From the NCBI GenBank assembly GCA_017652715.1, contig JAGCAL010000091.1, positions 1-9,584 on the forward strand: 9,584 nt of DNA, written 5' to 3'. Source of the DNA: Candidatus Saccharimonadota bacterium. Lineage in GTDB: Bacteria; Patescibacteriota; Saccharimonadia; Saccharimonadales; Saccharimonadaceae. A program made the translations under genes and the position numbers. Below the pieces are notes generated by a model that was given only the letters and a program-made list of their open reading frames with translations, had not been told where the DNA came from and ran no database searches. Below, in pieces: positions 1 through 5,101 of this stretch; the stretch's first letter is position 1; each line of letters starts with the position of its first letter.

Positions 1-1
1 A

Positions 2-1234
2 GGAATCGATAGTATCGTTACTGACCACCACGAAGTAGGAGAAACTTTGCCTGAAGCTATTGCAGTAGTAAACCCAAAACGCCGCGATTTTGACGACAAA
101 GACTTACGGAATTTAGCTGGTGTCGGGGTAGCCTTTAAACTAGCGGAGGCTCTAGCGAAAGAGGGACTAATTACGTCCGGCCAAGAAAAATGGTTACTGG
201 ATTTAGTTCTAATCGGCACAGTTTGCGACAATATGCCCCTTACTGGCGAGAATCATATTCTTGGTTTTTATGGCCTAAAAGTCCTCGAAAAAACTCGCCG
301 CCCAGGGCTTATCGAACTAATGCGCCGCGCCGGGGTAAAAAGCCTAAACTCCGAAGCTATTGGCTTTCAGATTGGCCCGCGCTTGAACGCTGCCGGCCGG
401 CTCGATACCGCTGAGCTCTCTTTAAATCTACTCCGTGCAACCGACGGCCCGACCGCCGCAGAGCTGGCCGAAAAGCTAGAAAATTTGAATAAAAAAAGAA
501 AAACCGAGCAAGTAGCGGCCACTAACGAGATTAAAAAACGTGGCGTGAGTGACGAGCCGGTAATTATTGAAACCGGCAATTGGCACGAGGGAATCCTAGG
601 AATCGTAGCCGGGCGCCTAGTGGAAGAATATGAGAAGCCTGCCTTCGTTCTTACCGAGACCAAAAATGGGATTTATAAGGGGTCGGGCCGAAGTTTTGGC
701 GATTTTAATTTAGCGGAAGCGCTCGAATTCGCTAAGGATGTTATTATTAACGGCGGCGGCCATGCGGCAGCGGCCGGAGTAAAAGTTGAACAAAAAAATC
801 TCTACGCTTTCCGAGAGAAGATTAATGAATATTACAGAAGTTTAAACCTAAAAGACCAAACAAAATATTTAAAAACTCAGCCCGACCTAGAAGTAGAAAA
901 CCTCGCTGAACTTAGTTTAGATTTTCTAGAAGAGCTAAAACAGCTAGAACCCTTCGGAACAGGGAATGAAGAGCCGATTTTTCGCTTGAAAAATACCGAA
1001 ATCTACGAAATTCGTAAGATGGGCGCCGAGGGCCAACATTTACGCCTAGACATGAAAGATAAGAACAGTAGAATCCTTAAACTTGTTGCCTTTTTTGCCC
1101 CTGAAACTTGGTTAACTCTCGATCCCGCCTATGATAAAATCGAACCTATTGTTAAACTTACTGAAAATGATTTCAATGGCGTCAAATCCGTCGAAGCCAG
1201 ATTAATCGATTTATCGATACTAAATAATTCATAA
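2..1234 (+). CDS. recJ: RecJ single-stranded-DNA-specific 5'-3' exonuclease, 5' end cut off by the window
   Basis: RecJ degrades single-stranded DNA 5' to 3' in recombination and mismatch/base-excision repair. The frame is already open at base 2, and the first visible residues contain the family's DHH metal-binding motif (bases 23-31, context IVTDHHE), so the gene starts upstream and the TTG at 47 is not the true start. Further RecJ signatures follow in order: LIGTVCDNMPL (the GTVaD-type motif), IGPRLNAAGRL, the DHHA1 signature NGGGHAAAAGV near bases 750-780, and in the C-terminal OB-type domain LEPFGTGNEEPIF. About 410 residues are visible; the full protein is probably 550-600. The product is a cytoplasmic Mn/Mg-dependent nuclease. 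It ends in TAA at 1232-1234 and is followed by a non-coding gap rather than a co-transcribed gene. Family identity is very secure; only the N-terminal part is unseen. Confidence 0.95.
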   Translation, partial: GIDSIVTDHHEVGETLPEAIAVVNPKRRDFDDKDLRNLAGVGVAFKLAEALAKEGLITSGQEKWLLDLVLIGTVCDNMPLTGENHILGFYGLKVLEKTRRPGLIELMRRAGVKSLNSEAIGFQIGPRLNAAGRLDTAELSLNLLRATDGPTAAELAEKLENLNKKRKTEQVAATNEIKKRGVSDEPVIIETGNWHEGILGIVAGRLVEEYEKPAFVLTETKNGIYKGSGRSFGDFNLAEALEFAKDVIINGGGHAAAAGVKVEQKNLYAFREKINEYYRSLNLKDQTKYLKTQPDLEVENLAELSLDFLEELKQLEPFGTGNEEPIFRLKNTEIYEIRKMGAEGQHLRLDMKDKNSRILKLVAFFAPETWLTLDPAYDKIEPIVKLTENDFNGVKSVEARLIDLSILNNS

Positions 1235-1339
1235 AAACGTTTTAAATTTAAGCAGAGTGGAATAACTTTTAAGCAGAACCAGAATACCAAATTTTCCAGA
1301 GACGAAAACATTCATGCTTAATTGTCTGAACGATGGGAG
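1235..1339. other. Short non-coding spacer after recJ
   Basis: No ORF with coding character is seen on either strand. A small palindrome, AAAACGTTTT, lies just after the recJ stop and is followed by AAATTT; it is too weak to be called a terminator with confidence. The heptamer TTAAGCAGA occurs twice about 21 bases apart near 1249 and 1270, of unknown meaning. The promoter of the RNA described next lies at the right end of this spacer. Confidence 0.4.
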
Positions 1340-1368
1340 TTGAAATTTTTTTGAAGTGTACCTATAAT
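1340..1368 (+). promoter_or_regulatory. Strong sigma70-type promoter for the 1375-1622 RNA
   Basis: TTGAAA at 1340-1345 and a perfect TATAAT at 1363-1368 are separated by exactly 17 bases. The expected start lies about 7 bases downstream, at G1375, which is also the first base of the left arm of the terminal stem of the folded region. No ORF with a ribosome binding site follows, so the promoter most likely serves a non-coding RNA. This is the best-matching promoter in the window. Confidence 0.75.
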
Positions 1369-1374
1369 GGCGGC

Positions 1375-1622
1375 GGGTTGGCTTCGGAGTTTTAGTGGAC
1401 CCTAGCAGAAGTAGCGATACTTGTGCGGTGTGAGGTGGCCATTAAACGACTAGTCTAGGATAGCCAGGTTACCAGGAAGGAGATGGAATGACTATACAGA
1501 TCAATCTGCTATACATCATAATTCCAGGTCGGAAATCCGCACCGGAGAAAAAATCTAGCCGGCGATAAACTCGTAGACTAGATCAACCAACCTCGAAGAG
1601 CGTGCCTAGACGCGCTTTTCTT
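1375..1622 (+). ncRNA. Unassigned structured non-coding RNA, about 248 nt
   Basis: The unit runs from a near-consensus promoter to a compact intrinsic terminator and has no usable ORF. Long-range pairings are visible by eye: GGGUUGG (1375-1381) with CCAACCU (1587-1593) closes the molecule; CUAGUCUA (about 1450-1457) pairs with UAGACUAG (about 1574-1581) as a second coaxial helix; inside it GGAAU...AUUCC encloses the hairpin UAUACAGAU/AUCUGCUAUA. Size and architecture resemble housekeeping RNAs, but the RNase P core (GAGGAAAGUCC, ACAGAA), the tmRNA T-arm and degradation tag, and the SRP apical motif (GGAAGGAAGCAGCC) are all missing. It is followed by its own terminator and then by a separate promoter for the next gene, so it is not a 5' leader. 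A divergent member of a known family or a lineage-specific RNA are both possible. Confidence 0.6.
1596..1622 (+). terminator. Intrinsic terminator of the 1375-1622 RNA
   Basis: AGCGTG (1599-1604) pairs with CGCGCT (1611-1616) around the six-base loop CCTAGA, with one G-U pair. The stem can be extended by A-T/G-T pairs, and TTTTCTT follows directly. It is short but typical of a Rho-independent terminator, and it separates the RNA from the promoter of the CYTH gene. Confidence 0.65.
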
Positions 1623-1678
1623 ATGCTCCAATTATACCAAACTTCCAAAAAACCGCAACTTTTGTTATAGCTAACCTA

Positions 1679-1687
1679 TGGTATAAT
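1679..1687 (+). promoter_or_regulatory. Extended -10 promoter giving a leaderless CYTH mRNA
   Basis: TGG-TATAAT (TGn at 1679-1681, TATAAT at 1682-1687) is a perfect extended -10 element; no good -35 is seen at the usual spacing, as is common with extended -10 promoters. The ATG at 1694 is only 6 bases beyond the -10, exactly where transcription should begin, and there is no room for a Shine-Dalgarno. The mRNA is therefore predicted to be leaderless. Confidence 0.65.
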
Positions 1688-1693
1688 TAGCCT

Positions 1694-2224
1694 ATGAAAA
1701 AAGTCATCTTAAAATGTAAACTCTCTTCGCGGGACGGCTTTGAGAGTAAACTTAGTGAAATAAACTTAGATTTCTCCCCAATCTGCTGGCAACACGACCG
1801 TATTTATGTGCCGAAAAACTATAGAAAGAATTCTAACTATCCGCGCCTCGTTATGCGTACCGAAATGCAAGCGGTCGACAAACCCGCTAAATATAAACTA
1901 ATTTTAAGGCGACATATTGAAGATTCTGGCGTTGATATTGTCGAAGAAACTACGATAAAAGATTACGAAGAAACAGTTAATATTATTTTACAACTCGGCT
2001 TTAAGCCGGCCGCCGAGGTTTCGCGTCGACGCCAATCTCTAAAGATGGGCGAAGGGAACTATATCTATCTCGACAAGGTCGACAACCTCCCTGGTTACTA
2101 CGCAAAAATCGAATCTGACCTCTCGGAAGGCGACTCTGTCGCAGAGGCAAGATTAGACCTCGAGAAAACCTTCAAGGCCCTCGGCGAAGCCGATTTTATT
2201 GAAGCGCCGTATGCGGAGTTATAA
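1694..2224 (+). CDS. CYTH-domain protein (CyaB/thiamine-triphosphatase-like fold), degenerate metal site
   Basis: The 176-residue product has the length and layout of single-domain CYTH proteins, which fold into a tunnel that binds triphosphate substrates (class IV adenylate cyclase, ThTPase, inorganic triphosphatase). Family-like blocks are RLVMRTE (51-57), KYKLILRR (66-73), the acidic EETTIKDYEE stretch (84-93), LGFKPAAEVSRRRQ (101-114) and LDKVDNLPGYYAKIES (126-141). The N-terminal ExExK motif that coordinates metal is replaced by ILKCKL (5-10), and the late ExE strand reads AKIES, so two catalytic carboxylate positions look lost. It may bind a phosphorylated ligand rather than hydrolyse it. 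The gene is monocistronic: an own promoter in front, a convergent gene and a bidirectional terminator behind. The start at 1694 is chosen because the ATG coincides with the predicted transcription start. The fold call is by motif spacing only, hence moderate confidence; the substrate is unknown. Confidence 0.7.
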   Translation: MKKVILKCKLSSRDGFESKLSEINLDFSPICWQHDRIYVPKNYRKNSNYPRLVMRTEMQAVDKPAKYKLILRRHIEDSGVDIVEETTIKDYEETVNIILQLGFKPAAEVSRRRQSLKMGEGNYIYLDKVDNLPGYYAKIESDLSEGDSVAEARLDLEKTFKALGEADFIEAPYAEL

Positions 2225-2355
2225 ACCTTTTTGCTTGCATTTATAGGCTGAAAATCTGAAAAAATAGTGATGGAAAGCCGGTACTGAAATACCGGAAGGC
2301 TTCCATCAAATTATTTTTTCAGATTTTCACCTCGACAAGCAAAAAAGGTTTATAA
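2219..2355. terminator. 137-bp interrupted palindrome acting as bidirectional terminator between convergent genes
   Basis: Both genes end here. The outer arms TTATAAACC (2219-2227) and GGTTTATAA (2347-2355) are perfect inverse copies, continued by TTTTTGCTTG versus CAAGCAAAAAA. After an asymmetric internal loop, AGG(C)TGAAAATCTGAAAAAAT pairs with ATTTTTTCAGATTTTCACCT with a single bulge. The core is TGATGGAA/TTCCATCA and CCGGTA/TACCGG with loop CTGAAA (2284-2289). The inner stem is flanked by A6 (2259-2264) and T6 (2314-2319), giving a T-run after the hairpin in both directions. The stop codon of the CYTH gene lies inside the left arm; the stop of the leftward gene is directly outside the right arm. 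Confidence 0.8.
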
Positions 2356-3336
2356 CTATCCCCTTGGCGGTTCGCCATTCGGCTCGCCGAGCAATTTTTT
2401 GCTCTTAATCTCGTAGCGTCGGCCATTAACCGGCGAAATATAATAGTCCTCGTTCAAAAGATTTACAAACGTCGTTAAATCCTTATCATCCATAATAATA
2501 ATCGAGCCATCGTCGTCGGTCATAAGATCTAGCTGCATCTCATCGGCGTAGTCAATTAGTTTTTCTTGCGGCATTTCTTCGGCTATATTCATAGCCTGAA
2601 CCTTCTTAAGAGCTGGTTTTTTGTCAGCGAGCAGGGAATCAAGGGTCAAACCTTCCGCGAAAGAGAGTTTATATTTTTCAGCGAGCTCCTTCGCCTTTGC
2701 CTCGGCAATCACCTGAGACTTATAATCGTACTGGAAAAGGTTTTCAAACTTCGCTTGGTTAAATACGATAATATTGCCGTCTACAATTGCAACCTGGTTA
2801 TCATCCGGCATCTTTAGAGCAATCTCCGCTGAGAACGGCTCAAACGACTCTCCATTTATCTCCCAGGACGAAGCTCCCTTTAGGGCCGAAGACGCCGGTA
2901 AAATCTTTGCGATATAAAAAACTTTCGTCCCATCATCTCCCCCAGGATAGGTAAACTTGGCGATAATACCTTTAACCTTCTTAAAGTCATGCTCATTTTC
3001 TGTAAAATAATCAATATCTTTATACTCATTCTCAATCAGGTGGATTAAAGTTTCCGCGCGCCCAACTTTCTCGAGGCTAGTCCGATAGATAACCTTATCT
3101 TCGCCGTCAGCTTTCTCGTATTCACGACACTCTAGACCTTTGTCGGCCTCCTCGATAATATACTTTATTGCCTCCTGCATGAACATCGATTTTACCGCGC
3201 CCGTAAGCTTATCGGAATACTTAATCTTAAACGGAGTGTAATTTTTATTAAATAAAAATAATTCTGCCGAAACGTTATTTTTTACTTCGTCGACTTCGTT
3301 CGCCCACAAGAAAACATCGAATTCTGTCTTTTCCAT
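2356..3336 (-). CDS. DUF4868 family protein, homologous to KwaB of the Kiwa anti-phage system
   Basis: The 326-residue, cytosolic-looking product has no signal peptide or membrane segment. I recognise the DUF4868/KwaB family mainly by its C-terminal signature LLNEDYYISPVNGRRYEIKS (about 293-312; family form LLNDDYL.S.LTG..Y.v.SK), the central FENLFQYDYKSQVIAEAKAK block (about 198-217) and overall length near 300. In Kiwa, KwaB is the DNA-binding effector that works with the membrane sensor KwaA. No KwaA-like four-helix membrane protein is encoded beside this gene, so it is a solo homologue, a different system, or a domesticated copy. It faces left, against its neighbours, and is bracketed by large inverted repeats. 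Start: the ATG at 3336 is preceded by GAGGT four bases upstream and by an extended -10. The C terminus is short and Gly/Pro-rich (GEPNGEPPRG). Family call fairly firm, defence role inferred. Confidence 0.72.
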   Translation of the reverse strand: MEKTEFDVFLWANEVDEVKNNVSAELFLFNKNYTPFKIKYSDKLTGAVKSMFMQEAIKYIIEEADKGLECREYEKADGEDKVIYRTSLEKVGRAETLIHLIENEYKDIDYFTENEHDFKKVKGIIAKFTYPGGDDGTKVFYIAKILPASSALKGASSWEINGESFEPFSAEIALKMPDDNQVAIVDGNIIVFNQAKFENLFQYDYKSQVIAEAKAKELAEKYKLSFAEGLTLDSLLADKKPALKKVQAMNIAEEMPQEKLIDYADEMQLDLMTDDDGSIIIMDDKDLTTFVNLLNEDYYISPVNGRRYEIKSKKLLGEPNGEPPRG

Positions 3337-3359
3337 ATTTACCTCACTTATTTTCTAAT

Positions 3360-3368
3360 ATTATAGCA
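3360..3368 (-). promoter_or_regulatory. Extended -10 promoter of the DUF4868 gene
   Basis: Read on the minus strand, TGC-TATAAT occupies 3368-3360, again an extended -10 without a convincing -35. Transcription should start near 3353, leaving a 16-base leader that carries GAGGT (3345-3341) before the ATG at 3336. Unlike the CYTH and rsmH genes, this one has a Shine-Dalgarno and a real leader. The region where a -35 would sit falls inside the long hairpin at 3381-3455. Confidence 0.55.
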
Positions 3369-3380
3369 TATTGAATGTGA

Positions 3381-3455
3381 GAAAATCAGGATTATTTCTT
3401 TCGAGACATTTCGCGACCAACGAGAAACATGTCGAGAAGGGAATAATCTGATTTC
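3381..3455. repeat. Long imperfect inverted repeat upstream of the DUF4868 promoter
   Basis: Left arm 3381-3409 and right arm 3429-3455 pair over about 22-24 positions with a few G-U pairs, one bulge and one two-base mismatch (for example AATCAGGATTATT against AATAATCTGATT, and GACAT against ATGTC), leaving a 19-base loop. No T-run follows in either direction, so it is not a typical terminator. It covers the -35 and upstream region of the leftward gene and could be an operator or the trace of an insertion. Confidence 0.55.
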
Positions 3456-3659
3456 ATACCCTCTGTTCGGTTATTACAACACAAAACCGGAAAATTTCAA
3501 CTAATTTTGTTCGGGAAAATAACAGGGAAGTTTTCCGCAGTTGTGGAAAACTTTAGCTCAAAAAATCCTTAAAAAAGCACTTGCATTTTTTAGTGAGTTA
3601 TATTACACTTGAATTAGCGAAAAATCATACAAAAACGCTAAACAAAAAGTAAGTACCTT
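3456..3659. other. AT-rich non-coding stretch with a 12-bp palindrome and a possible promoter
   Basis: No protein gene is seen on either strand. AAGTTTTCCGCA (3528-3539) and TGTGGAAAACTT (3542-3553) form a near-perfect palindrome with a two-base centre; the right half contains TTTTCCACA on the minus strand, one base from the DnaA box TTATCCACA. A possible + promoter reads TTGCAT (3581-3586), 17 bases, TACACT (3604-3609). TTAGCG/CGCTAA (3614-3619 and 3636-3641) is a further small inverted repeat. None of these alone decides a function. Confidence 0.4.
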
Positions 3660-3920
3660 AAAAAAGTTTGAGATCGGCCAACTAGGAGCTTGGAGCGCGC
3701 ATTACCCTTAGCGAGATGCGTCAAAACAATCGTGCGTTCTTTCTTAAACACACCTCCCAATAAAACTCTATATGGTCTAAAAACACAATAAGTCTCTCAA
3801 CGGCTGCGATATAAGATTAGCTTCGCGCTGGTAAATCGTGGTGGATAAATTGTGTATCACAAACAAAAATCAAAGCAAACATAAACCCGCTTAAGTTTCT
3901 AGTTGGGCGATCTCAAACAA
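3660..3920 (-). ncRNA. Candidate minus-strand structured RNA with 20-nt closing stem and T6 terminator
   Basis: GTTTGAGATCGGCCAACTAG (3666-3685) and its inverse copy at 3899-3918 match at 19 of 20 positions and would close a molecule of about 250 nt. On the minus strand the stem is followed directly by TTTTTT (complement of A6 at 3660-3665), like a Rho-independent end, and a TATAAT lies at 3932-3927, placing the start near 3920. On the plus strand the stem is followed by AAAA and no terminator. Inside are minor hairpins, for example CGCAT/ATGCG. No ORF with coding character and no signature of RNase P RNA, tmRNA, SRP RNA or 6S RNA was recognised. Alternatives: a 253-bp MITE-like element with 20-bp terminal inverted repeats, or a cis structure next to the rsmH promoter. 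Transcription itself is inferred. Confidence 0.45.
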
Positions 3921-3926
3921 AAGTGT

Positions 3927-3934
3927 ATTATAAT
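3927..3934. promoter_or_regulatory. Palindromic -10 (ATTATAAT), predicted bidirectional promoter for rsmH and the minus-strand RNA
   Basis: ATTATAAT is its own reverse complement, so it contains TATAAT on the plus strand (3929-3934) and on the minus strand (3932-3927). Rightward, the rsmH ATG at 3941 is 6 bases beyond the -10, giving a leaderless mRNA like that of the CYTH gene. Leftward, transcription would start near 3920, just outside the closing stem of the candidate RNA. No clear -35 is visible on either side, so strength is uncertain. Confidence 0.5.
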
Positions 3935-3940
3935 AAATAC

Positions 3941-4813
3941 ATGGAGAAACTACATAATCCTGTATTGTTATCAGAAGTCCTAGCGACCCTGAAACCGCAT
4001 CCCGGTGAGAGTTATTTAGACTTGACTGCCGGCTACGGGGGACACGCTAGTAGAATTTTGGATGTAACACGGAGTTATAAGGGCGCGTGTTTAGTAGACC
4101 GCGACGAATTTGCCATAGAGTATTTAAGGAGCAAATTCCCGTCGGAAGTGTCTATAAAAAACACCGACTTTTATAATGCCATGCTACAGCTTTTGGAGAG
4201 TGGAGAAACTTTTGATATCATACTTGCAGATTTTGGAGTTTCATCTCCGCAACTGGATATGGAAGAACGGGGCTTTTCGTTTCGGAAGGAGGCTCCGCTG
4301 GACATGCGCATGGATAGAAGGCAACAATTAACGGCAGATACGGTGGTGAATAAGTATAGCGAAAGGGAACTAGCTGATATATTTATTAAATATGGTGAGG
4401 AAAAGCCAGGACGCGCTAAGATGTTGGCTAGGGAAATTGTACATCATCGCCCAATTAGAACAACGGTAGAATTAGGAGAAATTATTAAGGCAAAATCGGG
4501 GTATTCAAAAACGCATCCAGCGACTAAAATCTTCCAGGCGATAAGGATAGAAGTGAACAATGAATTAGGAGAGATCGAGAAAAGCTTGCCACTTTTGCCA
4601 AGATTATTGAATAAGAACTGTCGGGTTGGGATTATCACGTTTCATAGCCTAGAGGATAGATTAGTAAAAGAGTATTTTAAAGAAGTAGCAAGTCATGGCG
4701 AAGAATCAGAACTTAGAATATTGACGAAGAAACCAATCGTAGCGGGGAATGAGGAATTAGTTATCAACCCGCGAGCCCGAAGCGCAAAGCTTCGCGCGGC
4801 TCAAGCGAATTGA
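3941..4813 (+). CDS. rsmH: 16S rRNA (cytosine1402-N4)-methyltransferase RsmH (MraW)
   Basis: RsmH uses S-adenosylmethionine to methylate N4 of C1402 in the decoding centre of 16S rRNA. The 290-residue protein shows the family blocks in order: HNPVLLSEVL at the N terminus, the SAM-binding DLTAGYGGHA (usually DGTlGxGGH), VDRDEFAI, DFGVSSPQLD, RGFSFRKEAPLDMRMD, KIFQAIRIEVNNEL, ITFHSLEDRLVKEYF and the C-terminal NPRARSAKLRAAQ. I choose the ATG at 3941 rather than the in-frame GTG at 3923, because it brings HNPVLL to the usual distance from the N terminus and because a -10 element overlaps the longer version. It is the first gene of the cell-wall/division cluster, as in most bacteria (after mraZ, not seen here). 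No Shine-Dalgarno is possible at this start. It ends in TGA, showing that TGA is a stop in this genome. Confidence 0.96.
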   Translation: MEKLHNPVLLSEVLATLKPHPGESYLDLTAGYGGHASRILDVTRSYKGACLVDRDEFAIEYLRSKFPSEVSIKNTDFYNAMLQLLESGETFDIILADFGVSSPQLDMEERGFSFRKEAPLDMRMDRRQQLTADTVVNKYSERELADIFIKYGEEKPGRAKMLAREIVHHRPIRTTVELGEIIKAKSGYSKTHPATKIFQAIRIEVNNELGEIEKSLPLLPRLLNKNCRVGIITFHSLEDRLVKEYFKEVASHGEESELRILTKKPIVAGNEELVINPRARSAKLRAAQAN

Positions 4814-4843
4814 TAAAAATAAAAACATAAAAGGAGGGCAAAT

Positions 4844-4909
4844 ATGCCAAAACAAATTTTAATTGCGAATAAATCGCGCAAGCAAACCGTCAAGGTTCAC
4901 TTTCGCTAA
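4844..4909 (+). CDS. Possible 21-codon leader peptide or small protein with a very strong ribosome binding site
   Basis: AAGGAGGG (4831-4838) lies five bases before the ATG, the best Shine-Dalgarno in the window. The short frame begins MPKQILIANK and ends VKVHFR before TAA; it is basic, with six Lys/Arg. I know no family for it. It sits 30 bases after rsmH and is followed by about 190 bases of folded RNA before the FtsL-like gene, the typical place for a leader peptide whose translation affects the folding downstream. It could also be the first part of a split gene. Translation is inferred only from the ribosome binding site. Confidence 0.4.
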   Translation: MPKQILIANKSRKQTVKVHFR

Positions 4910-5101
4910 AACTTTATCGTAGGCTTGGTTTGTGGCTACTCATAGCAAGTCGCAAACCAATGCCTGCAAAGTAGGGGAGACATGGGCCGTAAACGGCTCA
5001 CCAATAAGAGCTTTACAAGAGAGTGTGAAGTGTATGACCTTCCCGGGAACGTCCTTATAGTTCACTTATAGCTCTGGCTATAAGGACTCCCGGACTAAGA
5101 C
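4910..5101 (+). promoter_or_regulatory. Structured RNA leader between rsmH and the FtsL-like gene, with alternative hairpins
   Basis: Three stems are visible. First: AGGC plus TTGGTTTG (4921-4932) with CAAACCAA-T-GCCT (4953-4965), and GCTA/TAGC inside. Second: GGGCCG/CGGCTC (4984-4999) with tetraloop TAAA. Third: CCGGGA (5043-5048) with TCCCGG (5088-5093), plus GTCCTTATAG (5051-5060) with CTATAAGGAC (5078-5087). The third competes with CTTATAGC (5065-5072) pairing to GCTATAAG (5077-5084) around the loop TCTG, because CTTATAG is repeated; only one can form at a time. No U-run follows, so any control would be at translation or RNA stability. The end, ACTAAGACATGGTC, recalls the J8/7-P7 segment of group I introns, but the other core elements are not convincing. 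Confidence 0.5.

Noticed and set aside
1129..1311. 60-residue minus-strand ORF across the recJ 3' end
   Set aside because: It overlaps recJ antisense, has no ribosome binding site or recognisable domain, and its composition fits a shadow frame.
1291..1322. tmRNA-like tag frame (GACGAAAAC...GCTTAA, reading DEN..HA-stop)
   Set aside because: There is no tRNA-like T-arm, no CCA end and no tmRNA 5' half nearby, and the segment lies upstream of the promoter at 1340.
1525..1545. GGAAATCCG in the folded RNA as an RNase P P4 strand
   Set aside because: It is one base short of the conserved GGAAAGUCC, sits near the 3' end instead of the 5' part, and the partner ACAGAA segment is missing.
3337..3922. 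Origin of replication
   Set aside because: Only one or two degenerate DnaA-like sites are seen, with no dnaA/dnaN neighbours and no cluster of boxes; kept as a weak observation only.
3923..3940. Upstream GTG start for rsmH adding six residues
   Set aside because: It would place the -10 element inside the coding sequence and add residues before the conserved HNPVLL start; the ATG at 3941 fits the family better.
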